Shown here: piece by piece, positions 5,846-6,927 of the stretch
Numbering within the stretch: the stretch's first letter is position 1
Layout of the letters: each line of letters begins with the position of its first letter
Source of the DNA: Vulcanimicrobiota bacterium
GTDB lineage: Bacteria; Eremiobacterota; Eremiobacteria; Baltobacterales; Baltobacteraceae
Reading direction: 5' to 3'
Length of the DNA stretch: 6,927 nucleotides
NCBI GenBank assembly: GCA_028287545.1
Contig: JAQBPL010000340.1
Span: 1-6,927, forward strand
Notes under the pieces: model-generated
The model's database searches: none
Seen by the model: only the letters and a program-made list of their open reading frames with translations
What the model was told of the DNA's origin: nothing
Position numbers and translations under genes: made by a program

Positions 5846-6927
5846 TTAGACGTCAGGTCCCTTGAAGATCCGCACCCGACGGTTCGGTTCGAGGCCCGTC
5901 GAGCGGGACTGCACGCGGTACCGTTCCGCCAGTTGGTGCTGCATCCGCCGGATGTACGACGTCTGCGGGGTCAGTTCGACGGCGCGGCTGTCGAGCAGTA
6001 CCTGGTAGACGGCTTCTTCGGCCTCGCGCATCGCGATCTCTTCGACGTCGAGCGAGGGCAGGTTGAAGACGTCCTTGAGGGCGCTCTGAATCTGCGTGGT
6101 CGTGTTCGTCTTGATTGAGTAGATCGGGATGTTTTCGGTCGCGATCTGCTTGAGCCGATCGGATTCTTTGCGTTCGAGCGTCTTGAGGGTGAGCACGACG
6201 TCCGCGTCGTCCCACTTGCGGGCGATCGAGGCGTGAACCCGGAGGTTGTGCACGGCTCGTTCGATCTTGTTGCGGGAGACGCCGTAGGGAAAGATCATCA
6301 GCGGTTTCGCATCGTCCGGCACCGACTCGCCGGTCGCCCCGAAGAGCGCCATGTCGTCGTCGCGCGGCTGCTGGGGCAGGGCGCGCACTTTTTCGGAGGC
6401 GACCGCTTCGGGATTGGCCTGCTGGAGGATGTCGATCGCGCCGCCCGCCGTGCGCTGGCGCACTTCGGGCTGCGGGGTATATCCGCGCAGCAACGCGTCG
6501 ACCACGCCGCCCACCTCGAGGTGGATGGCGAGGCGATCGCGGTCGTGGATTTCGACTACGACGTCGAACGTCGGCGGCTGCTTCCGCTCGAGTACCGTCT
6601 TGCGCGTTCCGCGGCGGCGGGCTTCCTCGTCCGAGAGCGTCACCGCGCTGATTCCGCCCAAGAGGTCGGAGAGCGTCGGGTTCATCAGAAGATTCTCGAG
6701 CGTCTGTCCGTGCGCGGTGCCGATCAGCTGCACACCGCGTTCGGCGATCGTACGGGCCGCGAACGCTTCCGCTTCCGTTCCGATCTCGTCGATGACGATT
6801 ACCTGCGGCATGTGATTCTCGACCGCTTCGATCATCACGTTGTGCTGCAGGTGCGGGTCGGGAACCGGCATGCGGCGCGAGTGGCCGATGCCGTGATGCG
6901 GAACGTCGCCGTCGCCGGCGATCTCGT
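5846..6927 (-). CDS. R3H-domain ATPase, Ycf45 / SpoIIIAA-like, C-terminal part (5' end outside window)
   Basis: About 360 residues are visible. The frame is open to the right edge, so the ATG at 6871 is internal and the Walker A loop lies off the window. Just inside the edge is EIAGDGDVPHHGIGHSRRM, a conserved family block. Numbering from the ATG at 6871, the Walker B strand VIVIDE is at 24-29, followed by GTEAEAFAARTIAERGVQLI and GTAHG (51-55), typical of the SpoIIIAA/RecA-fold ATPases. ARRRGTRKTVLER follows at 84-96. A linker (about 130-190) looks poorly conserved and partly disordered. A second domain begins at PLMIFPYGVSRNKIERA (190-206). The C-terminus is an R3H domain with R308-RMQ-H312 and SRSTGLEPNRRVRIF, which binds single-stranded nucleic acid in characterised R3H proteins. 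The protein is probably cytosolic and may act on nucleic acids in an ATP-dependent way; the exact role in this family is not established. A strong terminator follows the gene. Confidence 0.9.
   Translation of the reverse strand, partial: EIAGDGDVPHHGIGHSRRMPVPDPHLQHNVMIEAVENHMPQVIVIDEIGTEAEAFAARTIAERGVQLIGTAHGQTLENLLMNPTLSDLLGGISAVTLSDEEARRRGTRKTVLERKQPPTFDVVVEIHDRDRLAIHLEVGGVVDALLRGYTPQPEVRQRTAGGAIDILQQANPEAVASEKVRALPQQPRDDDMALFGATGESVPDDAKPLMIFPYGVSRNKIERAVHNLRVHASIARKWDDADVVLTLKTLERKESDRLKQIATENIPIYSIKTNTTTQIQSALKDVFNLPSLDVEEIAMREAEEAVYQVLLDSRAVELTPQTSYIRRMQHQLAERYRVQSRSTGLEPNRRVRIFKGPDV

Overview
The window is a GC-rich stretch of bacterial chromosome with tightly packed genes and no RNA genes, insertion sequences, CRISPR arrays or phage genes that I can see. 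The mix of genes suggests a deep-branching, environmental, GC-rich lineage of the Eremiobacterota/Armatimonadota/Chloroflexota kind. It combines a cyanobacterial-type R3H/SpoIIIAA-like ATPase, a tmk-holB pair, a PilZ-like protein and a chemoreceptor. That placement is inferred from gene content and base composition and is not firm.

Layout, left to right. (1) 2-544 (+) is the C-terminal part of a multi-pass membrane protein of uncertain family. (2) 555-2179 (-) is a two-gene replication operon, transcribed tmk then holB, with an ATGA stop/start overlap. It converges on the membrane protein gene with a 10-base gap. (3) 2226-5027 (+) is a two-gene signalling operon. It starts 46 bases from the tmk start, in a divergent arrangement, and encodes a PilZ-like protein followed by a methyl-accepting chemotaxis protein (MCP). 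The MCP has six predicted membrane helices and two HAMP domains but no obvious ligand-binding domain. (4) 5028-5567 (-) encodes a small exported protein made of one Cache-type sensor domain. Its stop codon directly abuts the MCP stop codon. (5) 5793-5826 is a clear intrinsic terminator on the minus strand. (6) 5846-6927 (-) is the C-terminal part of an R3H-domain ATPase that runs off the right edge.

How the genes may work together. tmk and holB are housekeeping genes for dTTP supply and for loading the replicative sliding clamp. The centre of the window looks like a small signalling cassette: a possible c-di-GMP-binding protein co-transcribed with a chemoreceptor that lacks a sensor domain, next to a secreted sensor domain that lacks a signalling module. 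The most interesting reading is that the exported Cache protein serves as the detached sensor of the MCP. This is a hypothesis from domain complementarity and adjacency only. The cassette lies between the R3H ATPase and tmk-holB, which all share the minus strand, so it may have split an older housekeeping cluster.
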